Numbered from the stretch's first letter, positions 52,611 through 62,392 are shown. The stretch: 64,000 bases of DNA from Collinsella sp. AF33-16 (GCF_003475325.1 NZ_QRQC01000014.1:1-64000); one strand, 5' to 3'. Numbers and translations: made by a program. The notes: generated by a model from the letters alone, not told the origin.

Positions 52611-53948
52611 ATGCAGTTCGATCAGGTGACGGTTATCGGTGGCGGTCTGGCGGGTTCGGAATGCGCGATCCAGCTGGCAGACCGCGGTTTTGCCGTTAGG
52701 CTGTGCGAGATGCGCCCCCAGGTTAGCTCCCCGGCTCACCATACCGATCACTTGGCAGAGCTCGTCTGCTCCAATTCGTTTAAGTCGACCCGTCCGGATT
52801 CCGCGGCTGGTTTGCTGAAGGCCGAGCTTGAGCGCATGGGTTCAGTCCTGCTCGATTGCGCCCATCGCGCGGCTGTTCCCGCCGGCGGTGCCCTGGCGGT
52901 CGACCGCGTCAAGTTTTCCGAGCTTGTCGAGGCCGAGGTTGCCGCCCGTCCCAATATCGAGGTCGTGCACGGCGAGGTCACGCAGATTCCCGAGGGCCAC
53001 GTGGTCATTGCCGCGGGCCCGCTGTGTTCACCGGCGCTGAGCGAAGAGGTCATGAAGCTCGTCGGCGGCGACGCCCTTGCGTTCTTCGATGCCGCGGCGC
53101 CGATCGTCGATGCCTCCACGCTCGATATGGACGTGCTGTTCTCGCAGTCGCGCTACGAGGAGCAGGGGAGCGGCGACTATCTCAACGCTCCGCTCAACAA
53201 GGAGGAGTACGAGGCCTTTATCGAGGCACTTACCACGGCCGACCGCGTGGTGCTCAAAGACTTTGAGGGCGGCGATCTGTTCCAGGCCTGCCAACCTGCC
53301 GAGGAAGTTGCGCGCACCGGCAAGGACGCCATTCGCTTTGGCGCCATGAAGCCCGTCGGCCTCACCGACCCGCGTACCGGACGTCGCCCCTGGGCGGCGA
53401 TTCAGCTGCGTGCCGAGAACAAGGAGAAGACCGCCTATAACCTGGTGGGCTTCCAGACAAACCTGACCTTTGGCGAGCAGAAGCGCGTCTTCCATATGGT
53501 GCCGGGCCTGGGGAACGCTGAGTTCTTCCGCTACGGTGTCATGCATCGCAATACCTTTGTCGACGCCCCGCACGTGCTCGATGGCACCTTTGCCGTGCCC
53601 GGTACCGGCGTGCGCCTGGCCGGTCAGATCACCGGCACCGAGGGGTACATGGAAGCCGTGGCGACCGGTCTGCTCGCGGCGCTCAACACCTATGCCGAGG
53701 CTATCGGTGTCGCGGGCGTCGAGTTGCCGCGCGTGGGCGCCCTGGGTGCGCTCGTGGGCTATGCGACCGATCCTGCCACCGTGGGCTATCAGCCTATGCA
53801 TGTCAACTTTGGCCTGGTGCCGCCACTCGAGGATGGTAAGCGCCGCAGCAAGCGCGACCGCTACCAGGCCTATGCGGACCGTGCGCTCGAGGCCCTTGAT
53901 GCCTATCTGGCCACTCGTCCTGATCTGTTTGGAGGCGACCGGTCATAG
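52611..53948 (+). CDS. trmFO: Methylenetetrahydrofolate-tRNA-(uracil-54-C5-)-methyltransferase TrmFO
   Basis: Folate/FAD-dependent enzyme that makes T54 in the T loop of tRNAs. The FAD motif is GGGLAGSE near residue 10, the active-site region is CSNSFKSTRPDSAAGLLK, and IQLRAENKEKTAYNLVGFQT lies later. Length 445. ATG 52611 has AAAGGTG eight bases upstream. Its last three codons overlap the xerC ribosome site. Confidence 0.96.
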   Translation: MQFDQVTVIGGGLAGSECAIQLADRGFAVRLCEMRPQVSSPAHHTDHLAELVCSNSFKSTRPDSAAGLLKAELERMGSVLLDCAHRAAVPAGGALAVDRVKFSELVEAEVAARPNIEVVHGEVTQIPEGHVVIAAGPLCSPALSEEVMKLVGGDALAFFDAAAPIVDASTLDMDVLFSQSRYEEQGSGDYLNAPLNKEEYEAFIEALTTADRVVLKDFEGGDLFQACQPAEEVARTGKDAIRFGAMKPVGLTDPRTGRRPWAAIQLRAENKEKTAYNLVGFQTNLTFGEQKRVFHMVPGLGNAEFFRYGVMHRNTFVDAPHVLDGTFAVPGTGVRLAGQITGTEGYMEAVATGLLAALNTYAEAIGVAGVELPRVGALGALVGYATDPATVGYQPMHVNFGLVPPLEDGKRRSKRDRYQAYADRALEALDAYLATRPDLFGGDRS

Positions 53949-54865
53949 CCTTTGACCTGTACGACACCGTCGACTCGTTTATCGCCTATATCTCACGTGT
54001 CGAGGGACTTTCTCCCAACACGGTGACGGCCTACGGCTCGAGGCTGGAGCGCTTTGCTGCCTGGTGCGAGCGCGAGGATATCGATGCTTTCGCTGCCGAC
54101 GTGCGCACCATTCGTCGCTATCTTGCCGAGCTTTCGCGTGAGCAGGTGGCTCCCCGAACGCTTGCGGCGCATCTGTCGGCTATCCGATCGCTCTATCGAT
54201 GGATGGCTGCCGAGGGGGTCGTGGAGGGCGATGCAGTCTCGGCGATCGCATCGCCCAAGCTGCCGCGTGACCTGCCGGGCGTCCTTACGACCAAGCAGGT
54301 CGAGGCGCTGCTCAAGACGCCTGATACCTCAACACCCGCGGGACTGCGCGATGCGACGATGCTCGAGCTGCTCTATGCCTCGGGCGCCCGTATCTCAGAG
54401 CTCGCAGCACTCAATGTGGAGTCCATTGCGTGGTCCGAACGCACGCTGCGCCTGTGGGGCAAGGGGAGCAAAGAACGTATCGTCCCTCTGTATCGTCGTG
54501 CGCTCGAGGCGACGCGTCTCTATATTGAGGAGGGGAGGCCGGAGTTGCTCGCTCAGGCAAAGCGTCGTGACCCCGCTACCGGGCCGCATCCGCTGCTTAT
54601 ATCGGCGCGCGGTAATCGCATGAGTGCCGCCATGCTCAGGCGGCGGTTTCATATGCTGGCGACGCTCGCCGGCATTCCGGCCGACATCGCCCCGCATGCG
54701 ATGCGCCATACCTTTGCGACCGACTTGCTCGAGGGCGGCGCGGACCTGCGCTCGGTTCAAGAGCTGCTAGGTCATGCGAGCCTGTCCACGACGCAGATCT
54801 ACACGCATCTCACACCCGATCGGCTTAAGCGGGCTGTGGCTCAAGCCCATCCCCGCGGCGAATAG
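53945..54865 (+). CDS. xerC: Tyrosine recombinase XerC/XerD, apparent ATA start
   Basis: Site-specific recombinase that resolves chromosome dimers at dif. Catalytic residues are Arg in GARISEL, Lys in KGSKER, His and Arg in HAMRHTF, His in LGHASLSTT and Tyr in IYTH. The first ATG/GTG/TTG in frame is GTG 54023, which would cut the N-terminal DNA-binding domain. The upstream frame reads FDLYDTVDSFIAYISRVEG, clearly the family N-terminus, back to the stop at 53921. GGAGG (53931-53935) is nine bases before ATA 53945, so I take that rare start: 306 residues, normal for Xer proteins. CTG 53957 is too far from the ribosome site. Confidence 0.88.
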   Translation: MAFDLYDTVDSFIAYISRVEGLSPNTVTAYGSRLERFAAWCEREDIDAFAADVRTIRRYLAELSREQVAPRTLAAHLSAIRSLYRWMAAEGVVEGDAVSAIASPKLPRDLPGVLTTKQVEALLKTPDTSTPAGLRDATMLELLYASGARISELAALNVESIAWSERTLRLWGKGSKERIVPLYRRALEATRLYIEEGRPELLAQAKRRDPATGPHPLLISARGNRMSAAMLRRRFHMLATLAGIPADIAPHAMRHTFATDLLEGGADLRSVQELLGHASLSTTQIYTHLTPDRLKRAVAQAHPRGE

Positions 54866-54914
54866 TGGCTGGGACGTCCCGCGCCGCGCTCAGGTGTGTG
54901 GTTTTGATTGCGGG

Positions 54915-54943
54915 TTGGCAGGAAGATGCATTCCTGCTATCAT
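54915..54943 (+). promoter_or_regulatory. rpsB promoter with an inverted repeat in its spacer
   Basis: TTGGCA (54915-54920), 17-base spacer, TATCAT (54938-54943). The spacer holds GCAGGAA (54918-54924) and TTCCTGC (54931-54937), an exact inverted repeat with a 6-base centre. Downstream, the 140-base leader up to AGGAGG before rpsB is GC-rich and can fold. Confidence 0.75.
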
Positions 54944-55084
54944 TCATCGGGTTGCTTCACGGCAACAGGTTTTTATCACGCACGCGCGGCTACTTCATAC
55001 CGTGGTGCCCGGGCTTTGGTAGCACATGTCCGGGTTGGTTTTGGAGGATGACCCCGCGCGGAGGCAAACCACAGGAGGTTTAAC

Positions 55085-55813
55085 ATGGCTACCAAGATTA
55101 ATATCCGCACCCTGCTCGAGGCCGGCTGCCACTTCGGTCACCAGACCCGTCGCTGGAACCCCAAGATGAAGCCGTTCATCTTCGGTGAGCGCAACGGCAT
55201 CTACATCCTCGACCTCAAGCAGACTATCCTCGACGCCGACCAGGCCTACACCTTCGTCAAGAACGTCGCCAAGGGCGGCAATGTGCTGTTCGTCGGCACC
55301 AAGAAGCAGGCTCAGGAGGCCGTCAAGAACGCTGCTGAGCGCGCCAACATGCCTTACATCAACCAGCGTTGGCTCGGCGGCATGCTGACCAACTTCGTCA
55401 CCATCCGCTCCCGCATCAACCGCATGGAGGAGCTCGAGGCCATGGTCGAGGACGGCCGCATGGCAGTGCTCCCCAAGAAGGAGCAGGCTGTTCTCGGCAA
55501 GGAGCTCACCAAGCTCCAGACCAACCTCGGTGGCGCCCGCGACATGAAGGGTCTGCCCCAGGCTCTCTTTGTCATCGACACCAAGCGCGAGGAGAACGCC
55601 ATCAAGGAGGCTCAGCGCCTGAACATCCCCGTCGTCGCTCTGATCGACACCAACTCCGATCCCGACGAGGTCGAGTACGGCATCCCCTGCAACGATGACG
55701 CTATCTCTGCTGTCACCCTTATGTGCGAGCTCATGGCTGACGCCTGCCTCGCTGGCTCCGGCAAGGAGCAGGTCTCCGAGGCCGAGATGGCCGCTGAGCC
55801 CAAGGCCGAGTAA
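55085..55813 (+). CDS. rpsB: 30S ribosomal protein S2
   Basis: Large ribosomal protein that joins the 30S late. Landmarks are [19 protein letters not shown] and the central [15 protein letters not shown], with [14 protein letters not shown] near the end. Length 242. AGGAGG precedes ATG 55085. Co-transcribed with tsf, as usual. Confidence 0.98.
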   Translation: MATKINIRTLLEAGCHFGHQTRRWNPKMKPFIFGERNGIYILDLKQTILDADQAYTFVKNVAKGGNVLFVGTKKQAQEAVKNAAERANMPYINQRWLGGMLTNFVTIRSRINRMEELEAMVEDGRMAVLPKKEQAVLGKELTKLQTNLGGARDMKGLPQALFVIDTKREENAIKEAQRLNIPVVALIDTNSDPDEVEYGIPCNDDAISAVTLMCELMADACLAGSGKEQVSEAEMAAEPKAE

Positions 55814-55858
55814 ATCAGTCTTAGTTAATTCTTTTTCATCTCTTTGAAAGGAACCACA

Positions 55859-56728
55859 ATGGCCCAGATTACCGCCGCTATGGTCAAGCAGCTCCGCGAG
55901 ATGACCGACTCCCCGATGATGGAGTGCAAGAAGGCTCTCGTCGAGGCTGACGGCGACATGGACGCCGCTGTCGACGTTCTTCGTAAGAACGGCCTCGCCA
56001 AGGCTGCCAAGAAGGCTGGCCGCGAGACCAACGAGGGCGCTGTAGCCGCGTTCGTCTCCGAGGATGGCAAGACCGGCGCTCTGCTCGAGCTCTCCTGCGA
56101 GACCGACTTCGTTGGCTCCAACGCCAAGTTCACCGGCTTTGCTTCCAAGGTCGCTGAGGTTGTCGCTACCACCGAGCCTGCCGATGTCGACGCTCTGCTC
56201 GAGAAGCCGATGGGCGAGGAGACCGTTTCCTCCGAGCTCACCGAGATGATTCACATCATGGGCGAGAACATGAAGATCTCCCGCTTCGCTGCCCGCAAGG
56301 CCGAGAACGGCGCGCTCGCTTCTTACATCCACATGGGTGGTAAGATCGGCGTCCTCGTCGAGTTCGCCTTCGAGAAGGCCGAGACCGCTCAGGCTGAGTC
56401 CTTCAAGACTTTCGCTCACGACGTTGCCCTTCAGGTTGCCGCCGTCGCCCCGATCTGCGCTACCCGCGATCAGGTTCCGACCGAGACCGTCGAGCACGAG
56501 AAGCAGATCTACATGGCTCAGGCTGCCGAGTCCGGCAAGCCCGAGGCTATCCAGGAGAAGATGGCTGTCGGCCGTCTGGAGAAGTTCTACAAGCAGTCCG
56601 TGCTCACCGAGCAGGAGTTCATCAAGGACAGCTCCCTCACCATCAAGAAGTACGCTGAGCAGGTCTCCAAGGAGCTCGGCGACACCATTACCGTCGTTGC
56701 CTTTGACCGTCTGGTCCGTGGCGAGTAA
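55859..56728 (+). CDS. tsf: Elongation factor Ts
   Basis: Exchanges GDP for GTP on EF-Tu. The N-terminal UBA-like domain has KQLREMTDSPMMECKKAL, and the signature ELSCETDFVGSN follows. ATG 55859 is chosen for AAAGGA upstream, giving 289 residues. It is followed by a strong terminator. Confidence 0.98.
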   Translation: MAQITAAMVKQLREMTDSPMMECKKALVEADGDMDAAVDVLRKNGLAKAAKKAGRETNEGAVAAFVSEDGKTGALLELSCETDFVGSNAKFTGFASKVAEVVATTEPADVDALLEKPMGEETVSSELTEMIHIMGENMKISRFAARKAENGALASYIHMGGKIGVLVEFAFEKAETAQAESFKTFAHDVALQVAAVAPICATRDQVPTETVEHEKQIYMAQAAESGKPEAIQEKMAVGRLEKFYKQSVLTEQEFIKDSSLTIKKYAEQVSKELGDTITVVAFDRLVRGE

Positions 56729-56751
56729 ATAAGCTCTTGTAGCTGGTAATG

Positions 56752-56786
56752 AGCAGGCTGTGGGTTTTACTCACAGCCTGCTTTTT
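56752..56786 (+). terminator. Terminator after tsf
   Basis: A perfect 11-bp stem AGCAGGCTGTG/CACAGCCTGCT with a 9-base loop, followed by TTTT. A second small hairpin GGCTCT/AGAGCC lies at 56790-56805. Confidence 0.95.
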
Positions 56787-56845
56787 CATGGCTCTTATCA
56801 GAGCCTTTGATATCATATTGAGAGTCTAATTAAAGGAGGATCGCT

Positions 56846-57568
56846 TTGTCCGACATCCGATATAAACGCGTGCTTCTTAAGCTTTCCGGCGAAGCACTGA
56901 TGGGCGACGGCCAATATGGCATTGACCCCAAGGTTACCGACCATCTTGCCAAGCAGGTCAAGGAGCTGCTCGCCGTTGGCCATGAGGTCGGCGTCGTTGT
57001 CGGCGGCGGCAATATTTTCCGTGGCATGGCCGGCGCTGCCGGTGGCATGGAGCGTGCTCAGGCCGACTACATGGGCATGCTCGCGACCGTTATGAACGCG
57101 CTCGCCCTGCAGGATGCTTTCGAGCATAACGACGTTCCCTGCCGTGTGATGAGCGCTATCCAGATGAACGAGATCTGCGAGCCCTATATTCGACGTCGCG
57201 CCATCAACCACCTTTCCAAGGGCAACGTCGTTATTTTTGCCGCCGGTTCGGGCAATCCGTACTTTACGACCGACACCGCCGCGGCTCTTCGTGCGTGCGA
57301 GATCGGCGCCGAGATTCTGATTAAAGCCACCAAGGTTGACGGCATCTACGACAAGGATCCCGTCAAGTGCGCCGATGCCGTCCGTTTTGACAAGATTACC
57401 TATCACGAGGTTCTCGTTCGCGGCCTGCAGGTTATGGATTCCACGGCTACGGCTCTGTGCCAGGATAACCGTATGCCTATTTTGGTCCTCAACATCGATG
57501 GCGAGGACACCGTCAAGCGCGCGCTTTCGGGTGAGCCCGTCGGCACGCTCGTCTATCAGGAGGATTAA
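56846..57568 (+). CDS. pyrH: UMP kinase
   Basis: Phosphorylates UMP to UDP in pyrimidine synthesis. Amino-acid-kinase motifs: [12 protein letters not shown] at the start, [10 protein letters not shown], and the ATP-side stretch [14 protein letters not shown]. Start TTG 56846 with AAAGGAGG upstream. Length 240. frr follows two bases later. Confidence 0.98.
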   Translation: MSDIRYKRVLLKLSGEALMGDGQYGIDPKVTDHLAKQVKELLAVGHEVGVVVGGGNIFRGMAGAAGGMERAQADYMGMLATVMNALALQDAFEHNDVPCRVMSAIQMNEICEPYIRRRAINHLSKGNVVIFAAGSGNPYFTTDTAAALRACEIGAEILIKATKVDGIYDKDPVKCADAVRFDKITYHEVLVRGLQVMDSTATALCQDNRMPILVLNIDGEDTVKRALSGEPVGTLVYQED

Positions 57569-57570
57569 GC

Positions 57571-58107
57571 ATGGCAGAGAACATCACCGCCCATATGGAC
57601 AAGTCGCTCGAGTCCCTCAAGCATAACTTCTCCAAGGTCCGTACCGGTCGCGCCAACGCCAACATTCTGTCCGACATCACCGTTGATTATTACGGTGTCC
57701 CCACGCCGGTCACGCAGGTTGCCGCCGTCAAGACCCCCGAGGCTCACATGCTGCTCATCGAGCCGTGGGACAAGGCGCTCATCAACGCTATCGTCAAGGC
57801 CATCGGCGCTTCCGATCTGGGCATTACCCCCAACTCCGATGGCACCGTCGTTCGTCTGCCGTTCCCGGCCCCCACTGAGGAGCGCCGTCGCGAACTCGTC
57901 AAGGAGTGCCGCGAGTACGCCGAGCAGGCCAAGGTGTCTATCCGTAACATCCGTCGCGACTTCAACAATAAGCTCGAGCGCGATGAGGAGCTCACCGAGG
58001 ACGATGTCCGTCGCGAGCAGGCCAAGGTCCAGAAGCACACCGATGAGTATGTCGCCAAGGTCGAGGAGCTTCTGAAGGAAAAAGAAGCCGAGGTCATGGA
58101 GATCTAA
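57571..58107 (+). CDS. frr: Ribosome recycling factor
   Basis: With EF-G it splits the post-termination ribosome. The helix pattern KVRTGRANANIL and VSIRNIRRDFNNKLER is typical. Length 178. AGGAGG before ATG 57571. Same operon as pyrH and uppS (1-2 base gaps). Confidence 0.98.
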   Translation: MAENITAHMDKSLESLKHNFSKVRTGRANANILSDITVDYYGVPTPVTQVAAVKTPEAHMLLIEPWDKALINAIVKAIGASDLGITPNSDGTVVRLPFPAPTEERRRELVKECREYAEQAKVSIRNIRRDFNNKLERDEELTEDDVRREQAKVQKHTDEYVAKVEELLKEKEAEVMEI

Positions 58108-58108
58108 G

Positions 58109-58903
58109 GTGCAATACGACGAGCATAAACTGGTCGAGTACTTTGCCGACGCCCCTGCGGGCGTCGGTTTTTCCGACCTTGACCTCAATAACATTCCGCA
58201 CCATATCTCGTGCATCATGGACGGCAACGGTCGTTGGGCCACGTCGCGCGGTCTTGCACGCACCGAGGGTCATAAGGCAGGTATCCTCTCGCTGCGCGAG
58301 ATCATTACCGCCTGCGTGCGCCTGGGCGTCGACGTGCTTTCTGCCTATGCGTTTTCTACCGAAAACTGGAACCGTCCGCAGCATGAGGTCAACGTCTTGA
58401 TGCATCTGTTTGCCAAGACGCTTATCGACGAGCTGCCGCTTCTGAAGCGCGAAAACGTGCGCGTCGTCTTTTTGGGCGACATTTCCGCGCTGCCCAAGAA
58501 GACCCGCGACGTTTTTGAACGCGGTCTTGCCGAGTGCGCCGATCACACCGGTATGACGCTGGCGCTTGCCGTCAACTACGGCGCGCGTGCCGAGATTACC
58601 CGCGCTGTCCGTCAGATTGCACTCGACGCTGCCGCCGGTAAGATCGATCCTGCCGCAATTGATGACGACATGGTGGCTTCCCACCTCTATACTGCCGGCC
58701 TTCCCGATCCTGAGCTTGTGATTCGCACCTCTGGTGAGCTGCGCCTTTCGAACTATCTGCTGTGGCAGGTGGCTTATTCTGAATTCTACGTCACCGATAC
58801 CTATTGGCCCGACTTTGATCGTTGGGGCCTTGTCGACGCCATTTTGGCCTATCAGGGCCGTGACCGTAGGTTTGGTGGACTGAGCAAGACCGAGGAGGCT
58901 TAA
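58109..58903 (+). CDS. uppS: Undecaprenyl diphosphate synthase
   Basis: Cis-prenyltransferase making the C55 carrier for peptidoglycan and surface glycans. The P-loop-like start IMDGNGRWA, followed by GHKAG, and SAYAFSTENWNRP are present; RTSGELRLSNYLLWQ and EFYVTDTYWPDF lie near the C-terminus. Length 264 with a 30-residue lead. GTG start at 58109. Confidence 0.97.
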   Translation: MQYDEHKLVEYFADAPAGVGFSDLDLNNIPHHISCIMDGNGRWATSRGLARTEGHKAGILSLREIITACVRLGVDVLSAYAFSTENWNRPQHEVNVLMHLFAKTLIDELPLLKRENVRVVFLGDISALPKKTRDVFERGLAECADHTGMTLALAVNYGARAEITRAVRQIALDAAAGKIDPAAIDDDMVASHLYTAGLPDPELVIRTSGELRLSNYLLWQVAYSEFYVTDTYWPDFDRWGLVDAILAYQGRDRRFGGLSKTEEA

Positions 58904-58905
58904 TC

Positions 58906-59805
58906 GTGTCCGATCGTCCCAAGGCATCTGCTCCCAAGACGCCTGCGCGCAAAGCTGCCACTGCGGGAGCGCCTGCAGCGAAGAGCGGCACCGGTTCGTG
59001 GCTGGCGGGCTTTATTACCCGTGCCGCCGCCGGTATCGTCTACGCCGTTGTCTTTATCCTGTGCCTGGTTTTGGGTATCGTGCCCACGGCCATCTTTGTT
59101 TCCGTCATGAGCGGTCTGTGCTGCTATGAGTTTTTCCGTATGACAAGGCTCGATGGCAAGATGGCTAACGAGCGCATGGGTATCGCTGCCGCCGTACTCT
59201 TTCCGCTGTCGGCGTTGGGCGATTCGATGTTGCTGAATGCCCTGCTTTTTGCCTTGATGCTCGCTGTGGGCATTTGGTATGTCTGGTCGCCGCGTACCCG
59301 CATCTCTGATGTGGCCGTGACGCTCATGGGTCCCATCTACACTGGCTTTATGCTGTCGGCTATCGTGCTGCTGCGCGATGCCGTGCCCGGTTTTGCCGGC
59401 GCCCTCCTTTCAGTGGGCGTTTGCGCGTCCCTTTGGGTCTCCGATTCGTTTGCCTACATCGTGGGCAGCCGTATCGGCAAGCACAAGATGGTTCCCAAGA
59501 TCTCTCCCAAAAAGAGCTGGGAGGGGTTTGCCGGCGGCATCTTGGGCTCGGTTTTGATTTGGCTCATCCTGTGGGCGACGCACTTCTACAAGCTCAGCCT
59601 GCCCTATGCGCTGCTGTGCGGCGTGGTCGTGTCCATTCTGGGCGTTATCGGCGACCTTATCGAGTCGCGCATCAAGCGCGGTGTGGGCGTCAAAGATTCC
59701 GGCAACCTTATCCCGGGCCACGGCGGAATGCTCGATCGTAGCGATTCGCTTATCTTCGGCTGCATCACCGCGCAGCTGTTGCTGATGATCGGAGGCGTGC
59801 TGTAA
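58906..59805 (+). CDS. cdsA: Phosphatidate cytidylyltransferase
   Basis: Makes CDP-diacylglycerol for phospholipids. About eight membrane helices; the signature SDSFAYIVGSRIGKHKMVPKISPKKSWEG region and the C-terminal GHGGMLDRSDSL are clear. A 30-residue Ala/Lys-rich N-terminus precedes the first helix. Length 299. Start GTG 58906; the stop overlaps the dxr start (TAATG). Confidence 0.96.
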   Translation: MSDRPKASAPKTPARKAATAGAPAAKSGTGSWLAGFITRAAAGIVYAVVFILCLVLGIVPTAIFVSVMSGLCCYEFFRMTRLDGKMANERMGIAAAVLFPLSALGDSMLLNALLFALMLAVGIWYVWSPRTRISDVAVTLMGPIYTGFMLSAIVLLRDAVPGFAGALLSVGVCASLWVSDSFAYIVGSRIGKHKMVPKISPKKSWEGFAGGILGSVLIWLILWATHFYKLSLPYALLCGVVVSILGVIGDLIESRIKRGVGVKDSGNLIPGHGGMLDRSDSLIFGCITAQLLLMIGGVL

Positions 59806-60992
59806 TGTCCTTCCAGACGACGTATGGCCCCGATGGACGCCTTCGCGTTGCCATCCTGGGCTGTACAGGCTCTATTGGCACCCAGGCGCTCGATGTGTGC
59901 CGCCAGCATGCCGATCGCCTGCAGGTGACGGCGCTGTCCGTTAACTCCAGTACCTCCGAGCTCGTTGCCGCTGCCCGCGAGTTCTCGGTTCCGGCGGTTG
60001 CCGTGGCCGATGTCGATCATGGCGATGACGCCGTGCTGCAGGAGTTGCCCGAGGGAACGAAGCTCGGCGTTGGCGCGCAGGCGGTTTGCGAGCTCGCGCG
60101 TCGCGACGATGTCGACTGCGTGCTCGTCGCTATTGTGGGCGCCGCCGGTCTCGAGGCGAGCCATGCGGCCTTGACCTCGAATAAGCGCCTTGCCCTTGCC
60201 AACAAGGAGTCCCTCGTCGTCGGTGGCGACTTGCTTATGCCGTTGGCGCAACCGGGCCAGCTTATTCCGGTCGACTCTGAGCATTCCGCCATCTACCAGT
60301 GCTATCTGGGGGAGAACCCGCGCGAGGCCCACTGCATTTGGCTCACCTGCTCGGGCGGTCCGTTCTTTGGCCGCACGCGCGACGAGCTCGATCGCGTGAC
60401 GCGTGCCGATGCCCTCGCGCATCCCACGTGGGCCATGGGTGCCAAGATCACCATTGACTCCGCCACCCTCATGAACAAGGGCCTGGAGCGCATTGAGGCC
60501 ATGCATCTGTTTAACTGCGACCTCGATTTCATTAACGTGGTCGTGCAGCGTCAGTCCAAGATTCACTCTATGGTCGAGTTCGCCGACGGCTCCGTGATGG
60601 CGCATCTCGGTGCATCCGACATGCGTATTCCCATCCAGTTCGCGTTCTCGTATCCCGAGCGTTGGGATACTCCGGCGCCTCGTATCGATTTCCGCGAGCT
60701 GGGGCAGCTCACGTTTGATGCTGCCGACATGGATACCTTCCGCTGTCTGGCACTGGCCGAGCGTGCCGGCAAGACGGGTGGCACCATGCCGTGCGTGCTC
60801 AATGCCGCCAACGAGGTCGCCGTCGATGCCTTCCTGCACGATGGCTGCAGCTTTACCGATATCGATCGCATTGTGGAATCCTGCATGGACGCCCACGATA
60901 TGCAGGTGGTCGATTCGTTTGAGCAGCTTCGCGACATCGATGCGTGGGCGCGTGAAAAGGCTGCGCAGGTACTCGCCGCAACCCGTTCCTAA
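59805..60992 (+). CDS. dxr: 1-deoxy-D-xylulose 5-phosphate reductoisomerase
   Basis: Second step of the MEP isoprenoid pathway, which feeds UppS. NADPH motif GCTGSIGTQALDV near residue 20; LANKESLVVGG, VDSEHSAIYQC, and SGGPFFGR are canonical. Length 395. GGAGG nine bases before ATG 59805. Confidence 0.98.
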   Translation: MSFQTTYGPDGRLRVAILGCTGSIGTQALDVCRQHADRLQVTALSVNSSTSELVAAAREFSVPAVAVADVDHGDDAVLQELPEGTKLGVGAQAVCELARRDDVDCVLVAIVGAAGLEASHAALTSNKRLALANKESLVVGGDLLMPLAQPGQLIPVDSEHSAIYQCYLGENPREAHCIWLTCSGGPFFGRTRDELDRVTRADALAHPTWAMGAKITIDSATLMNKGLERIEAMHLFNCDLDFINVVVQRQSKIHSMVEFADGSVMAHLGASDMRIPIQFAFSYPERWDTPAPRIDFRELGQLTFDAADMDTFRCLALAERAGKTGGTMPCVLNAANEVAVDAFLHDGCSFTDIDRIVESCMDAHDMQVVDSFEQLRDIDAWAREKAAQVLAATRS

Positions 60993-61017
60993 CCCATAAG
61001 GATTGCTTTTTCGTTTT

Positions 61018-62379
61018 ATGGATACTGTTCTGAGCGTTCTCTCATCGGTCTTTTGGGGCCTGCTGATGCTTTCCGTCCTCGTGTTTTTGCACGAGGGCGG
61101 CCACTTTTTGGCGGCGCGTGCCTGCGGCGTCCGTGTGACCGAGTTCTTTTTGGGTCTGCCGTGCCGCTTTGACATCCATTACACGTCGCGTCGCATTGGA
61201 ACCAAGTTTGGCGTGACCCCGCTGCTGCTGGGTGGCTACGCTGCCATCTGCGGTATGGATCCGACCGATGTTTCGTGCGCCGACCGCGTGCTCGCGGCTA
61301 TCTATCGTCATGGTCGCGTGACCGTGGCCGACCTTGCTGTCGAGCTCGAGCTTTCCGAGGAGGATGTGCTCGAGGCATGCGCCCTTTTGCTGGGCTGGGG
61401 CTCCATCGCGCCCTGGTATGAGGAAGGGGAGAAGCCCTCGCCGAGCTACTGTCCCACCAAATATCAGACGTTGCCGCGAGACAAGGCAGGCTATACCACC
61501 TTTGATGGTCGCCGTTTCGATCGCGAACATGCGACTGCCGAGGGCGATGTGTGGGAGCTGCCGTGCGGCGAGGCCGAGTTCCTTGCGCAAGAGCGCTCGC
61601 ACACCTATCTTGGCCAAGGCTTTCTCAAGCGCGCCTTTATGCTGCTCGCGGGCATTATCGTCAATATCTTGACGGGTTTTTTGCTCCTTATGAGCATCTA
61701 TTCCATTGCGGGTGTCACCGTGCCGATGGATACCAACGTGATCGGTCAGGTTGACGAGGGGTCTATTGCCGCCAAGGCGGGTATCGAGGGCGGTGACGCG
61801 ATCCTTTCGGTTGACGGTGCCTCATGTTCCACTTGGATGGATGTCTACGATGCCATCGGCAAGGCTGCCGGTAAGGACGATATCGCCATCGAGTACGAGC
61901 GTGACGGCAAGCAGCATTCGACCACGGTTGCGCTCAAAGAGGACGAGCGCCTAGGTGTGTATGCCTCTACGCAGGTGGTCCGTTTAGACCCCATCACGTC
62001 GGCTCGCCTGTCGTTCTCCTATGTCGTGCAGACAGCGGATGGCGTGATGCGCCTGCTCCAGCCGCAGCATACGATGGAGATTCTCGATCAGTCTTCTTCG
62101 ATCGTTGGTATTAGCGTTATGTCCTCACAGGCCGCTGCTGCCGGCCCTGCCACGTTCCTTTCGTTTGCCGCCCTCATTTCGTTCTCGCTTGGCTTTATGA
62201 ACCTGCTGCCCATCCCACCACTCGATGGCGGCAAGCTGGTCATCGAGATCATTCAAAAGATTGCGGGCCGCGAGCTGCCGCTCAAAGTGCAGACAATCGT
62301 CAGCTATGTCGGCATCGCGCTCTTTGCACTGCTGTTTGTCTATATGCTTCGTTCCGACATCCTTCGTTTTATTCTGTAG
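61018..62379 (+). CDS. rseP: Site-2 membrane metalloprotease (RseP family) with an inserted winged-helix-like segment
   Basis: Intramembrane zinc protease. The zinc motif is HEGGH near residue 24, the third ligand is in NLLPIPPLDGGKL, and one PDZ domain (about 240-320) sits between. Unusually, residues about 86-135 between helices 1 and 2 form a three-helix segment (CADRVLAAIYRHGRVTVADL onward) resembling a winged helix-turn-helix. The start is uncertain: ATG 61018 lacks a well-spaced ribosome site, and TTG 61003 directly abuts AAGGA. Length about 453. Neighbour order dxr-rseP-ispG-proS is conserved. Confidence 0.92.
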   Translation: MDTVLSVLSSVFWGLLMLSVLVFLHEGGHFLAARACGVRVTEFFLGLPCRFDIHYTSRRIGTKFGVTPLLLGGYAAICGMDPTDVSCADRVLAAIYRHGRVTVADLAVELELSEEDVLEACALLLGWGSIAPWYEEGEKPSPSYCPTKYQTLPRDKAGYTTFDGRRFDREHATAEGDVWELPCGEAEFLAQERSHTYLGQGFLKRAFMLLAGIIVNILTGFLLLMSIYSIAGVTVPMDTNVIGQVDEGSIAAKAGIEGGDAILSVDGASCSTWMDVYDAIGKAAGKDDIAIEYERDGKQHSTTVALKEDERLGVYASTQVVRLDPITSARLSFSYVVQTADGVMRLLQPQHTMEILDQSSSIVGISVMSSQAAAAGPATFLSFAALISFSLGFMNLLPIPPLDGGKLVIEIIQKIAGRELPLKVQTIVSYVGIALFALLFVYMLRSDILRFIL

Positions 62380-62392
62380 GGGAGTGTTTGGA

